A stretch of DNA of 6,747 nucleotides from Desulfuromonas sp. (GCA_002869605.1 PKUI01000224.1:1-6747), one strand, 5' to 3'; counted from the stretch's first letter, positions 1 through 5,891 are shown. Made by a program: numbers and translations. The notes: a model not told the origin generated them from the letters alone.

Positions 1-678
1 CGTGCATTTGAAAAGCTGGTGCATTTCGAGGGCTGCATGCCGATCGAGGAGATGGCCGCGCGCGGCGAAATGACCCTCGCCTTCGGGCCGCTGAAGCCGG
101 TCGGCCTCCCTGATCCGCGCACCGGCAAGGATCCGTTCGCGGTGGTGCAGCTGCGCCAGGACGATCGCCACGCCACCCTCTACAACATGGTCGGCTTCCA
201 GACCCGGCTCAAGCATCCCGATCAGCAGCGCCTGTTCCGTACCATCCCCGGTCTCGAGACGGCACGTTTCGCGCGCCTCGGCAGCATGCATCGCAACACC
301 TTCGTCAACGCCCCACGCTGCCTGGAGAAGAGTCTTCAGATCAAGGGGCATCCCGGACTGTTCCTGGCCGGGCAGCTCACCGGGGTGGAGGGGTACGTCG
401 AATCGGCGGCCTGCGGTTTTATGGCCGGCATCTTCGCCGCCCGCTACCTCAAGGGGGAGTCGTTGCCGTTGCCGCCCGCGGAGAGCGGTTGCGGGGCGTT
501 GCTGGCGCACCTGGTCGAGTCGAGTGCGGACGACTTCCAGCCGATGAACATCAACTATGGACTCTTTCCGCCATTGCAGCAGCGGGTCCGTTCACGCCGC
601 GAGCGGCGTCTGGCGACAGCCGAGCGGGCGCTTATCGCCAGTGAGGCCTGGTGCCGGGAGGCCGGCCTCAAGGACTGA
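1..678 (+). CDS. trmFO: TrmFO, folate/FAD-dependent tRNA (uracil-54-C5)-methyltransferase, C-terminal part
   Basis: The reading frame is open from base 1, so the gene begins upstream; 225 residues, about the C-terminal half of a protein usually around 440 aa, are present. TrmFO (old name Gid) makes 5-methyluridine at position 54 of the tRNA T-loop in the cytoplasm, taking the carbon from methylenetetrahydrofolate and using FADH2. The match is clear: [11 protein letters not shown] at residues 9-19, HFEG leading into a Cys at residue 12 that by position corresponds to the catalytic Cys226 of Bacillus subtilis TrmFO (from memory), [19 protein letters not shown] (the FAD-binding C-terminal signature) and [10 protein letters not shown] near the end. 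It ends at TGA 676-678. A GTG at 19-21 is internal, not the start. The next gene begins 93 bases on, so it may or may not share the downstream transcript. Confidence 0.95.
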   Translation, partial: RAFEKLVHFEGCMPIEEMAARGEMTLAFGPLKPVGLPDPRTGKDPFAVVQLRQDDRHATLYNMVGFQTRLKHPDQQRLFRTIPGLETARFARLGSMHRNTFVNAPRCLEKSLQIKGHPGLFLAGQLTGVEGYVESAACGFMAGIFAARYLKGESLPLPPAESGCGALLAHLVESSADDFQPMNINYGLFPPLQQRVRSRRERRLATAERALIASEAWCREAGLKD

Positions 679-698
679 AGCCCTGACGAGGCGCCTGC

Positions 699-727
699 TT
701 GCCAAACCCTGCGGGGGATGATAAGAA
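699..727 (+). promoter_or_regulatory. weak candidate sigma70-type promoter ahead of maf
   Basis: The 93-base gap between trmFO and maf is less GC-rich than its flanks. It holds TTGCCA (699-704, five of six bases of the -35 consensus) followed after 17 bases by TAAGAA (722-727), which matches the -10 consensus only at three bases. TATCCT at 748-753 is another possible -10 but lacks a -35. No terminator-like hairpin with a T-run is seen after trmFO, so read-through is also possible. This is pattern matching only. Confidence 0.2.
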
Positions 728-771
728 GCAAAAAGTCCGATTAAACGTATCCTGAACCCCACGGAAAGAAA

Positions 772-1410
772 ATGTCTTTGAAGCCTTCAACATCCCCCGC
801 CGCGGGTGGGGATAAACTGGTGCTCGCTTCGGCTTCGCCCCGTCGCCGCGAACTGCTCGCTTCTCTCGGCTACCGCTTCGAGGTGGAGGTTTCACAGGTG
901 GACGAAGCCGTGCTCCCCGAAGAGCAGCCTGCCGCACACGTTGTCCGCCTCAGCGAAGAGAAGGCCCGCGAGGTTGCCGCGCGGGTGGCCGGGGCTGGGC
1001 GCTGGTATCTCGGCAGCGACACTGTGGTGGTCTGTGACGGACAGATTCTCGGCAAGCCGGCTGACGCCGCACAGGCCCGTACCATGCTCGCCATGCTCTC
1101 CGGGCGCAGCCACGAGGTCTATTCCGGGTTCGCGCTCTACGACCGGCATAGTGAGCAGATGCGCTCCGGGGCGGTGGTGACCGAGGTCGAGTTCCGTCCG
1201 TTGACAAAGGCCGAAATCGCAGGCTACATTGCCAGCGGCGAGCCGTTCGATAAGGCCGGAGCCTACGCGATCCAGGGACTGGCCGCGGCCATGGTGCGGC
1301 GCATCTCCGGAAGCTATTCCAACGTAGTCGGGCTGCCGCTGTGCGAGGTGGTCGAGGCGCTCACCGCCGCCGGACTACCATCCCCCTTAACAGGTGATCA
1401 AGATGCTTGA
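772..1410 (+). CDS. maf: Maf/YhdE-type nucleoside triphosphate pyrophosphatase (dTTP/UTP type)
   Basis: The 212-residue protein is a Maf/HAM1-fold house-cleaning enzyme that hydrolyses non-canonical or excess nucleoside triphosphates to monophosphate and pyrophosphate in the cytoplasm. The family motifs are all present in order: KLVLASASPRRRELL (residues 15-29), GSDTVV (81-86) with the catalytic Asp at 83, GKP (94-96), SHEVYSG (113-119), EPFDKAGAYAIQG (157-169) and GSYSNVVGLPL (180-190). The DKAGAYAIQG form is that of the YhdE (dTTP/UTP) subgroup rather than the m7GTP-specific YceF subgroup; this is family knowledge. The ATG at 772 gives a 14-residue N-terminal tail before the usual KLVLASASPRR start; the site is preceded by a modest GGAAAG. 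The stop overlaps the start of yggS, so the two are probably translated together. Confidence 0.95.
   Translation: MSLKPSTSPAAGGDKLVLASASPRRRELLASLGYRFEVEVSQVDEAVLPEEQPAAHVVRLSEEKAREVAARVAGAGRWYLGSDTVVVCDGQILGKPADAAQARTMLAMLSGRSHEVYSGFALYDRHSEQMRSGAVVTEVEFRPLTKAEIAGYIASGEPFDKAGAYAIQGLAAAMVRRISGSYSNVVGLPLCEVVEALTAAGLPSPLTGDQDA
1392..1398 (+). promoter_or_regulatory. ribosome binding site that decides the yggS start
   Basis: AGGTGAT at 1392-1398, inside the end of maf, sits 4 bases before the ATG at 1403. Starting instead at the in-frame GTG 1394 would place the start codon inside this site and leave no ribosome site of its own, so ATG 1403 is preferred. The arrangement means ribosomes terminating on maf (TGA 1408-1410) are already at the yggS start, which favours translational coupling. 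Confidence 0.6.
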
Positions 1411-2092
1411 TGTTGCTGTTCAGCTCGAAGCGATCCGGAACCAGCTGGCACAGGCCTGCAGCCGTAGCGGGCGTGATGCCCAAAGCGTGCGCCTGGTGGC
1501 GGTCTCCAAGAAGAAGCCGGCCGCAATGATCGAGCAGGCCCATGCCGCAGGGCAGGAGCTGTTCGGCGAGAGCTACGTCCAGGAGATGGTCGACAAGTTC
1601 GAGGAGGTCACGGCACCGGTCTGCTGGCACTTTATCGGTGGGCTGCAGAGCAACAAGGTCAAGTACCTGCGCGGCAAGGTGGCGATGATCCATTCTCTCG
1701 ACCGGCTGTCGTTGGCGCGCGAGATCGATCGCCAGTGGGGCAAGCTCGGCGAGCGCATCGAGGTGCTGGTTCAGGTCAATCTCGGCGACGAAGAGAGCAA
1801 GTCGGGGGTCGCCGCCGAACAGCTGCCTGGCCTGCTCGAAGAGCTCTCCCACCTGCCGCACCTGCAGGTCGTCGGCCTGATGACCCTGCCCCCCTATTGT
1901 CCCGACCCCGAGGATGTGCGGATCTACTTCCGGCGTCTGCGGGAGCTTGCCGAAGAGGCCACGGCGCGCCGGATTCCCGGCATCGAGATGCGCGAGCTGT
2001 CGATGGGGATGAGCCATGACTTCGAGGTCGCCATCGAAGAAGGAGCGACACTGATCCGGGTCGGTTCGGCGATCTTCGGCGAGCGGGCCTGA
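1403..2092 (+). CDS. yggS: YggS/PLPBP family pyridoxal 5'-phosphate homeostasis protein
   Basis: The 229-residue protein is a single-domain, TIM-barrel PLP-binding protein related to the N-terminal domain of alanine racemase. The family has no settled enzymatic reaction; it buffers free PLP and affects amino-acid and keto-acid pools. The PLP-bearing lysine is Lys36 in LVAVSKKKP, the same position as in Escherichia coli YggS. Other family blocks are FGESYVQE (54-61; most members have GENYVQE), WHFIGGLQSNKVK (76-88; usual HFIGxLQxNK), VNLGDEESKSG (125-135), GLMTLPP (158-164), SMGMSHDFEVAI (200-211) and RVGSAIFG (219-226), the phosphate-binding end of the barrel. Length is normal for the family. 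It overlaps maf by 8 bases and is 36 bases ahead of the phosphatase gene. In many bacteria yggS lies by cell-division or proline genes; here its company is maf and gph. Confidence 0.95.
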   Translation: MLDVAVQLEAIRNQLAQACSRSGRDAQSVRLVAVSKKKPAAMIEQAHAAGQELFGESYVQEMVDKFEEVTAPVCWHFIGGLQSNKVKYLRGKVAMIHSLDRLSLAREIDRQWGKLGERIEVLVQVNLGDEESKSGVAAEQLPGLLEELSHLPHLQVVGLMTLPPYCPDPEDVRIYFRRLRELAEEATARRIPGIEMRELSMGMSHDFEVAIEEGATLIRVGSAIFGERA

Positions 2093-2128
2093 ACCGGAAC
2101 ACGGCTCTCCAATACGATTATTACCTTC

Positions 2129-2767
2129 ATGGGCTATCCATTTCTGCTTTTCGATCTCGACGGAACCCTGGTCGACTCCCTTGACGACCTGGCGGTTTCC
2201 ATCAACCTGCTGCGCGAGGAGTTGGGGTTGGACGCGCTTGCGCGTGAGCGTGTCGCAGGCGCCATCGGCGATGGCGCTGCGCTGCTGGTCAAGCGTTGTC
2301 TCCCCGAGCACCCGTACGCGCCGCGCTCCGTCGAGCGCTTCCTGCAGATCTATGACGATCATCTCCTCGATCATACGGCGCCTTACCCAGGGATCCCCGA
2401 GCTGCTCGAGTCACTGGCCGGATGTAAGCTGGGCGTGGTGACCAACAAGCCGCGTGCCGAGGCACAGAGGATTCTCGTCGGGGCGGGTCTGGCCGGGCAC
2501 TTCCAGACGGTGGTCGGCGGTGACTGCGCCGCGGCCAGAAAACCTGACGCCGCACCGTTGCAGCTGGCCCTGCAGCGGCTCGGGCACCAGGCGGAGCCGG
2601 CGTTGATGGTCGGCGATCACCATACCGACCTCTATGCCGGGCGCGCCGCCGGGATCGATACCTGCTTCTGCCTCTGGGGTATGGGGCACGATGATGGTCT
2701 AACCACGACCCTGCGGGCGGCATCCCCGGCCAAGCTACAGCAGTTGTTGACCGGTTGCTCCCCATGA
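2129..2767 (+). CDS. gph: HAD-superfamily phosphatase, phosphoglycolate phosphatase (Gph) type
   Basis: The 212-residue protein belongs to HAD subfamily IA. Motif I is FDLDGTLVDS with nucleophile Asp9 and acid/base Asp11; a helical cap follows (about residues 18-85) with the family's YPGIPELLESL segment at 86-96; motif II is VVTNKP (Thr105); motif III is Lys138 in RKPDAAPL; motif IV is VGDHHTDLYAGRAAG (Asp163 and Asp167). The best reading is 2-phosphoglycolate phosphatase, which clears the product of DNA 3'-end repair or photorespiration-like chemistry, but HAD-IA substrates cannot be fixed from motifs, and a related sugar-phosphate or nucleotide phosphatase is possible. Motif IV has His-His where GDSxxD is commoner. 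No good Shine-Dalgarno precedes ATG 2129, which lies 36 bases after yggS. The stop TGA overlaps the next ATG (ATGA, 2764-2767), so the membrane protein is coupled to it. Confidence 0.85.
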   Translation: MGYPFLLFDLDGTLVDSLDDLAVSINLLREELGLDALARERVAGAIGDGAALLVKRCLPEHPYAPRSVERFLQIYDDHLLDHTAPYPGIPELLESLAGCKLGVVTNKPRAEAQRILVGAGLAGHFQTVVGGDCAAARKPDAAPLQLALQRLGHQAEPALMVGDHHTDLYAGRAAGIDTCFCLWGMGHDDGLTTTLRAASPAKLQQLLTGCSP

Positions 2768-4056
2768 AACAGGCGCTGACCCAGCGCGACATCGCGTGGT
2801 TCTTCTTTCCGCTGCTGCTCAATGTGCAGCTGATGAGTGTTTCCCACACCGTCATCAATGCCGCGCTGGCGCGCGAAGAGGATTACATCGCCGCGCTGGC
2901 GGCGTTTGCCACGGCGATGGTGCTGCATCTGTTTTTCGCCTCCCCCTCCTACCAGAACCACACCGTAACCATCGCCATGGTGCGCGGCCGACAGTCGCTG
3001 CGCGGGGTGGTGCTGTTTGTGGTGCTGGTGGCGGTCTACGTGTCGATCATGCTGGCGCTGATCGCCTTCTCCCCGCTCGGCGATCTGTTGCTGCAGCGCG
3101 TCCTCGGGGTCTCCGCGGAGTTGACCCTTGAAACCCGCAGGGTGGTGGCCCTGCTGTCGGTCCTGCCGTTTATCACCGGGTTTCGCGGCTTCTTCCAGGG
3201 GCTGGTGATCCGCGCCCGCCGTACCGGGCTGGTCTCCCTGGCGACCGGGGTGCGTATTGCGGCCCTGTTCGGCTACCTGTTGCTGGGTCGCCTCTGGTTC
3301 TCCGGCGCGCAGCTCGGTGCTTTTGCCTTGGTCGCCTGCGTCGCCACTGAAACGCTGGTGATCGGTTTCTTTGCCTGGCGGGTGAAGCTGCCGCTGCCGG
3401 AGGGGGTCGAGGAGAAGAGCATCCCGGAAGTGCTCCGTTACGCCTTTCCGCTCGCCTATTCATCGTGCCTGCAGCAGGCGATCCCGCTGCTGATCACCGC
3501 GATCATCGGACGCCTCGCCGACGGCGTGACGGCCCTGGCGGCGTTCGGCGTGATCCGCGGCTTTCTGTTTTTGCTCGCTGGCCCCTTGCGCAATCTCCAG
3601 CAGGCCTACCTGACCCTGGTCGAGGACGAACAGGGCTACCGGGTATTGAAGCGCTTTTGCGTGCGCCTTGCCCTGTTGCTCGGCCTGTTGATGGTCGCGG
3701 TCGCGTTCCCGCTCAACCAACTGGTGCTCGGGCGCCTGGTCGGAGTCGCCGCCGAGCTGCGCGCGTACATCGCGTGGCCGCTCGCCTGCTGCGCCGCCTA
3801 CCCGCTGCTGTATGGGGCCACCAACCTGTTGCGCGGCTACTTTGCCGGTGCGCATCGGACCGCAATGCTGGGGCGCTCGACCCTCTGGAAGGCCTCGTTC
3901 CTGGCCCTGAGCTGGGGGATCTCTCTGACGACGGTCCTGCCGTTTTCCGGGATCAGCGTGGCGATCGGGCTGCTGTTGGTCGCCGAGCTGCTCGAGACCG
4001 GCTACCTCTACCTGCAGAAGTCGCGACAGTTCGAACAGTTTGCCAAGGCGAGCTGA
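2764..4056 (+). CDS. polytopic membrane protein, MOP/MATE-like exporter or flippase
   Basis: The 430-residue protein is almost entirely membrane-embedded. I count about twelve hydrophobic segments, near residues 11-30, 41-60, 81-102, 127-149, 155-174, 184-204, 226-249, 256-277, 299-322, 334-354, 372-393 and 396-417, with positively charged loops (for example RARR at 150-153) between helices 4 and 5. The 6+6 layout, a longer loop after helix 6 (residues 207-225) and the overall length fit the MOP superfamily, which includes MATE drug/Na+ antiporters and polysaccharide or lipid-intermediate flippases. I see no diagnostic MATE or MurJ residue, so substrate and direction are unknown. ATG 2764 is chosen because it makes the ATGA overlap with gph; an upstream in-frame TTG at 2755 would add only three residues. 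The 36 bases after its stop lead to the small Cys-rich gene. Confidence 0.75.
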   Translation: MKQALTQRDIAWFFFPLLLNVQLMSVSHTVINAALAREEDYIAALAAFATAMVLHLFFASPSYQNHTVTIAMVRGRQSLRGVVLFVVLVAVYVSIMLALIAFSPLGDLLLQRVLGVSAELTLETRRVVALLSVLPFITGFRGFFQGLVIRARRTGLVSLATGVRIAALFGYLLLGRLWFSGAQLGAFALVACVATETLVIGFFAWRVKLPLPEGVEEKSIPEVLRYAFPLAYSSCLQQAIPLLITAIIGRLADGVTALAAFGVIRGFLFLLAGPLRNLQQAYLTLVEDEQGYRVLKRFCVRLALLLGLLMVAVAFPLNQLVLGRLVGVAAELRAYIAWPLACCAAYPLLYGATNLLRGYFAGAHRTAMLGRSTLWKASFLALSWGISLTTVLPFSGISVAIGLLLVAELLETGYLYLQKSRQFEQFAKAS

Positions 4057-4081
4057 GCCAGGTCTGTGCTACACTGGGGGC

Positions 4082-4089
4082 AGGAGGTG
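4082..4089 (+). promoter_or_regulatory. near-perfect Shine-Dalgarno of the Cys-rich microprotein
   Basis: AGGAGGTG at 4082-4089 is an almost full complement of the 16S rRNA 3' end and ends 3 bases before ATG 4093. It is the strongest ribosome site in the window. It fixes the start at 4093, excluding the in-frame upstream ATG at 4066, and suggests the microprotein is really made, and in quantity. Confidence 0.75.
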
Positions 4090-4092
4090 CAG

Positions 4093-4263
4093 ATGGAAAA
4101 GAAGCATCCCTGTCCCGATTGCCGAGCCTGCCAGTGGTGCTCCGAAGAGCGCTGCCGGATCTGCCTGAAGGCGGCTACCTGTCGCAAGAAACTCTCCATG
4201 GCCGAACAGATCGCCCTGTATGAACGGTTAAACGCCGCCGGTTCAAAATCCTCGACCTCGTAG
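4093..4263 (+). CDS. 56-residue Cys-rich protein, possible metal-binding or Fe-S microprotein
   Basis: The product has seven cysteines in its first 30 residues: Cys7, 10, 13, 16, 21, 24 and 30 (spacing C-x2-C-x2-C-x2-C-x4-C-x2-C-x5-C), beginning CPDCRACQWCSEERCRIC. The remainder is a basic, partly helical tail (KLSMAEQIALYERLNA at 33-48) ending in a polar stretch. There is no signal peptide, so it is probably cytoplasmic. The first four cysteines resemble the CxxCxxCxxxC run of [4Fe-4S] ferredoxins but lack the terminal CP and the exact spacing; paired CxxC knuckles that bind zinc are the other option. I do not recognise a named family. The strong ribosome site, clean cysteine pattern and position 36 bases after the membrane protein, before a hairpin pair, support it as the last gene of the maf operon. 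Function is unknown. Confidence 0.8.
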   Translation: MEKKHPCPDCRACQWCSEERCRICLKAATCRKKLSMAEQIALYERLNAAGSKSSTS

Positions 4264-4266
4264 TTT

Positions 4267-4309
4267 CCCCCCGAAGTGATGGTCAGGGGGGGCGGTTTGT
4301 GTAAACCGC
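4267..4309 (+). terminator. tandem hairpins, probable transcription terminator
   Basis: Two inverted repeats abut directly after the Cys-rich gene. The first pairs CCCCCC (4267-4272) with GGGGGG (4286-4291) across a 13-base loop. The second is a perfect 7-bp stem, GCGGTTT (4292-4298) and AAACCGC (4303-4309), with a 4-base loop. The trailing sequence is TTGTCGTGTGTT, U-rich but not a clean U-run, so termination may be partial or Rho-assisted. Its place at the end of the housekeeping run and before a functionally unrelated lipoprotein gene supports the call. Confidence 0.55.
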
Positions 4310-4339
4310 TTGTCGTGTGTTAGGCTTCTCGTTCATTAA
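4310..4339 (+). promoter_or_regulatory. weak candidate promoter of the first binding-protein gene
   Basis: TTGTCG (4310-4315) matches four bases of the -35 consensus. The AT-rich block after it (TTCATTAAAAAA, 4332-4343) offers a -10 such as TTCATT at 4332-4337 after 16 bases. It lies just downstream of the hairpin pair and about 40 bases before ATG 4378. The match is weak and an activator-dependent or other-sigma promoter is equally possible. Confidence 0.25.
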
Positions 4340-4377
4340 AAAATCGGTGGCAGTTTGCCTGCCGCTGTGGAGCCTGT

Positions 4378-5493
4378 ATGAACTATCGCCGCCTGCTGGT
4401 CATTCTGTTGCTGCTAACCGCAGTCTTCCACGTGCTTTCGTGCCAACAGCGTTCGGAACCCAGCACGGTCGCTTTTATCGCCGGGTTGACCGGGCGCGGC
4501 GGAGGCTTGGGTCAGGAGGGGCGCGACGCCTTCCTGCTGGCAGTGGACCAGTTCAACCGGCAAGGCGGCATCGACGGCAAGCCTGTGGAAACCCTGGTTG
4601 TCGACCATCTCTCGACCCCCGACGGGATGCGCGCGGCGCTGGAGCAGCTGCAGGCCGCCGGGGTGGGCGCGGTGGTCGGCCCGATGTCGAGCCAGGTCGC
4701 GGTGCAGATGGCCCCCGAGACCGAGCGGTTGGGGATGACGCTGATCTCCCCGACGGTTAGCACCGATGTCCTGAGCGACAAGCGAGACCTCTTCTTTCGT
4801 CCCCATTACATTGATCGTCAGGCGGCGGTTAAACTGGCGGGTATCTTCACAGAGAGACAGCTCAAGAGCGTGGCGATCATTCAGGACAACGACAACCACG
4901 CTTATTCCGAAAGCTGGAATAGATCATTTCAGAGAGTTTTCTCCGGTAGCGTTGAAACCCTGAGCTTTTCCTCGTCCTCGTCTCCTTCCTTCACCCGTCT
5001 AGTCGAACCGTTGCAGGAAAACTCTCCCGATGCGGTGCTGATTCTTGCCAATGCCCCCGATACCGGGTTGATCTGCCAGCAACTGGTCAAGCAGGGGACC
5101 AGAGTGGCACTTTTTGCAACCTGCTGGTCGGCGAGCGGCCCGTTGATCAGTTACGGCGGCCATAGCGTCGAAGGATTGGAATTTCTGCATAGCATCAATA
5201 TCAGCAGCAAGTCCGCGACGTACGAGAAGTTTTCCAATGACTTTTTGTCCCGTTACAACCGCAGGCACCTGTTTCCGGCGATGCATACCTACGACGCGAC
5301 GATGATTCTGCTACAGGCGTTGGCGGCCCAAAAGGCGAATGAGACGCTTCCTGATGCGCTCCTGCGCCTGCGCAGTTTCCAGGGACTGCAGTACCCCCTG
5401 GTCTTTTCCGACAGCGGCGACCTGGTTGATCCTCCCCTGTTTCTTACCCGGGTCAAGGATGCCCGGTTCAATTTCGTCCGCACTGTCGATTAA
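4378..5493 (+). CDS. LivJ-type periplasmic binding lipoprotein (type I PBP), first of two
   Basis: The 371-residue product starts with a lipoprotein signal (Arg4-Arg5, hydrophobic residues 6-20, lipobox VLSC with Cys22). After it comes a type I periplasmic-binding fold of the branched-chain amino acid family: start of lobe 1 at VAFIAGLTG (31-39), GQEGRDAFLLAVDQFN and QGGIDGKPV (45-70), VVGPMSSQVA (99-108), LISPTVST (122-129) in the ligand pocket region, VAIIQDND (165-172) at the lobe crossover, DAVLILANAPDTG (218-230), YDATMILLQAL (305-315) and FSDSGDLVDP (343-352) near the end. Length is normal. It would capture a small polar ligand, probably an amino acid or similar; the ligand cannot be named. 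TGGAG at 4368-4372 serves ATG 4378. A run of serines (197-202) lies in the second lobe, and Cys233 and Cys249, absent from the paralogue, could form a disulfide. No permease or ATPase gene follows directly. Confidence 0.9.
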   Translation: MNYRRLLVILLLLTAVFHVLSCQQRSEPSTVAFIAGLTGRGGGLGQEGRDAFLLAVDQFNRQGGIDGKPVETLVVDHLSTPDGMRAALEQLQAAGVGAVVGPMSSQVAVQMAPETERLGMTLISPTVSTDVLSDKRDLFFRPHYIDRQAAVKLAGIFTERQLKSVAIIQDNDNHAYSESWNRSFQRVFSGSVETLSFSSSSSPSFTRLVEPLQENSPDAVLILANAPDTGLICQQLVKQGTRVALFATCWSASGPLISYGGHSVEGLEFLHSINISSKSATYEKFSNDFLSRYNRRHLFPAMHTYDATMILLQALAAQKANETLPDALLRLRSFQGLQYPLVFSDSGDLVDPPLFLTRVKDARFNFVRTVD

Positions 5494-5541
5494 GTGATCT
5501 GACAGCACGATCCTTCCCGCGCCCCTTCCTTCCTTGCGCAG

Positions 5542-5565
5542 ATAGCGTACTGTCCAATACGCTAT
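5542..5565. repeat. perfect 8-bp inverted repeat with 8-base spacer
   Basis: ATAGCGTA (5542-5549) and TACGCTAT (5558-5565) are exact reverse complements separated by CTGTCCAA. It lies 49 bases after the stop of the first binding-protein gene. No T-run follows, so it is a poor intrinsic terminator. The half-site length and a centre-to-centre distance of 16 bases would suit a dimeric regulator, which is inference; RNA 3'-end protection is the alternative. Confidence 0.6.
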
Positions 5566-5618
5566 GCCGCCTGTTAAGTCATTAAAAATTGGCGTTTATT
5601 AGAAAAGATGGTATGACT

Positions 5619-5652
5619 GTGTGTGTCACGTGTGTGTCACGTGTGTGACGTG
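5619..5652. repeat. GT-rich 11-bp tandem repeat with CACGTG cores
   Basis: GTGTGTGTCAC occurs twice exactly in tandem (5619-5629 and 5630-5640) and is followed by a third, altered copy (GTGTGTGACGTG, 5641-5652). The junctions create CACGTG palindromes at 5627-5632 and 5638-5643. GTCAC at 5636-5640 and GTGAC at 5645-5649 form a 5-bp inverted repeat, and six T follow at 5653-5658, so a weak terminator for the upstream gene is possible. TGACACA at 5664-5670 is the reverse complement of TGTGTCA inside both copies (5622-5628, 5633-5639). The block may be an operator array, a slippage-prone microsatellite, or both. Confidence 0.65.
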
Positions 5653-5707
5653 TTTTTTGGGGATGACACAGGGAGGGTTGCGACCCCGCTTTTCGGCCAT
5701 TCATGTC

Positions 5708-5713
5708 TATAAT
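5708..5713 (+). promoter_or_regulatory. perfect -10 hexamer, candidate promoter of the second binding-protein gene
   Basis: TATAAT at 5708-5713 is an exact sigma70 -10 consensus in otherwise GC-rich DNA. There is no acceptable -35 at 16-18 bases upstream (CCCGCT at 5685-5690 is poor; TTGCGA at 5678-5683 is 24 bases away). TG at 5704-5705 is one base too far for a classical extended -10. It may need an activator, for example one binding the repeats at 5619-5670. A start near 5720 would give the next gene an untranslated leader of about 230 bases. Confidence 0.4.
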
Positions 5714-5756
5714 GCTCCACGCATGCAGAACATTGCCCTGCAACGAGGCACAAAAG

Positions 5757-5840
5757 ATGGCTTGGTGCTCAGACAGAACCTTCTCGAACTTGGGGATTTT
5801 TCAGGTCTGCAGCACACTGTTATGTTTGATGCTTCCGTAG
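5757..5840 (+). CDS. possible 27-codon leader ORF
   Basis: ATG 5757 is preceded by GAGG (5745-5748) at 8 bases, a good ribosome site, and lies about 45 bases downstream of the TATAAT hexamer. The frame runs 27 codons to TAG 5838-5840. The peptide starts MAWCSDRTF and ends LLCLMLP, with five Leu in total, four of them in the last seven residues, plus three Cys. The stop codon falls inside the CCGT/ACGG inverted repeat at 5835-5850. A Leu-rich leader before a branched-chain-amino-acid-type binding protein would fit ribosome-mediated control, but there is no clear downstream intrinsic terminator and a short ORF of this size can arise by chance. It is a candidate only. Confidence 0.25.
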   Translation: MAWCSDRTFSNLGIFQVCSTLLCLMLP

Positions 5841-5891
5841 CTAGTAACGGCCGCGGCTCTACCCGGTGCATCTCTCCAAGGGTAGATCTAC
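5835..5891 (+). promoter_or_regulatory. overlapping inverted repeats in the leader of the second binding-protein gene
   Basis: Three inverted repeats lie close together: CCGT (5835-5838) with ACGG (5847-5850); TCTACCC (5858-5864) with GGGTAGA (5880-5886), a perfect 7-bp stem across 15 bases; and the perfect 10-base palindrome GTAGATCTAC (5882-5891). The last two share bases 5882-5886, so the stem and the palindrome (as a dimer site or pairing partner) exclude each other. They end 61 bases before the TTG start. This may be a switchable RNA leader or an operator. I recognise no known riboswitch consensus here. Confidence 0.3.

Noticed and set aside
679..771. terminator after trmFO
   Set aside because: Only short imperfect GC pairings (such as CCCTGCGGGG) are present with no T-run after them.
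1361..2374. 337-codon open frame on the - strand
   Set aside because: It lies antisense over yggS and the start of gph, both with unmistakable family motifs; the translated protein shows no recognisable domain. GC-rich codon bias commonly opens such antisense frames.
4040..4075. internal promoter before the Cys-rich gene (TTGCCA 4040-4045, TACACT 4070-4075)
   Set aside because: The spacing is 24 bases, too long, and the transcript would start at or inside the Shine-Dalgarno.
3465..4223. 252-codon open frame on the + strand
   Set aside because: Shadow of the membrane protein and the Cys-rich gene in another frame; Arg/Ala/Pro-rich composition typical of a GC-rich off-frame translation.
5619..5652. 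CRISPR-like repeats
   Set aside because: Units are 11 bases, directly adjacent, with no spacers and low complexity.
5747..5761. possible sigma54 promoter (GGCAC...GGCTTGG)
   Set aside because: The GG and GC dinucleotides are 11 bases apart instead of 10, and the -12 half does not match TTGC; spacing is strict for sigma54.
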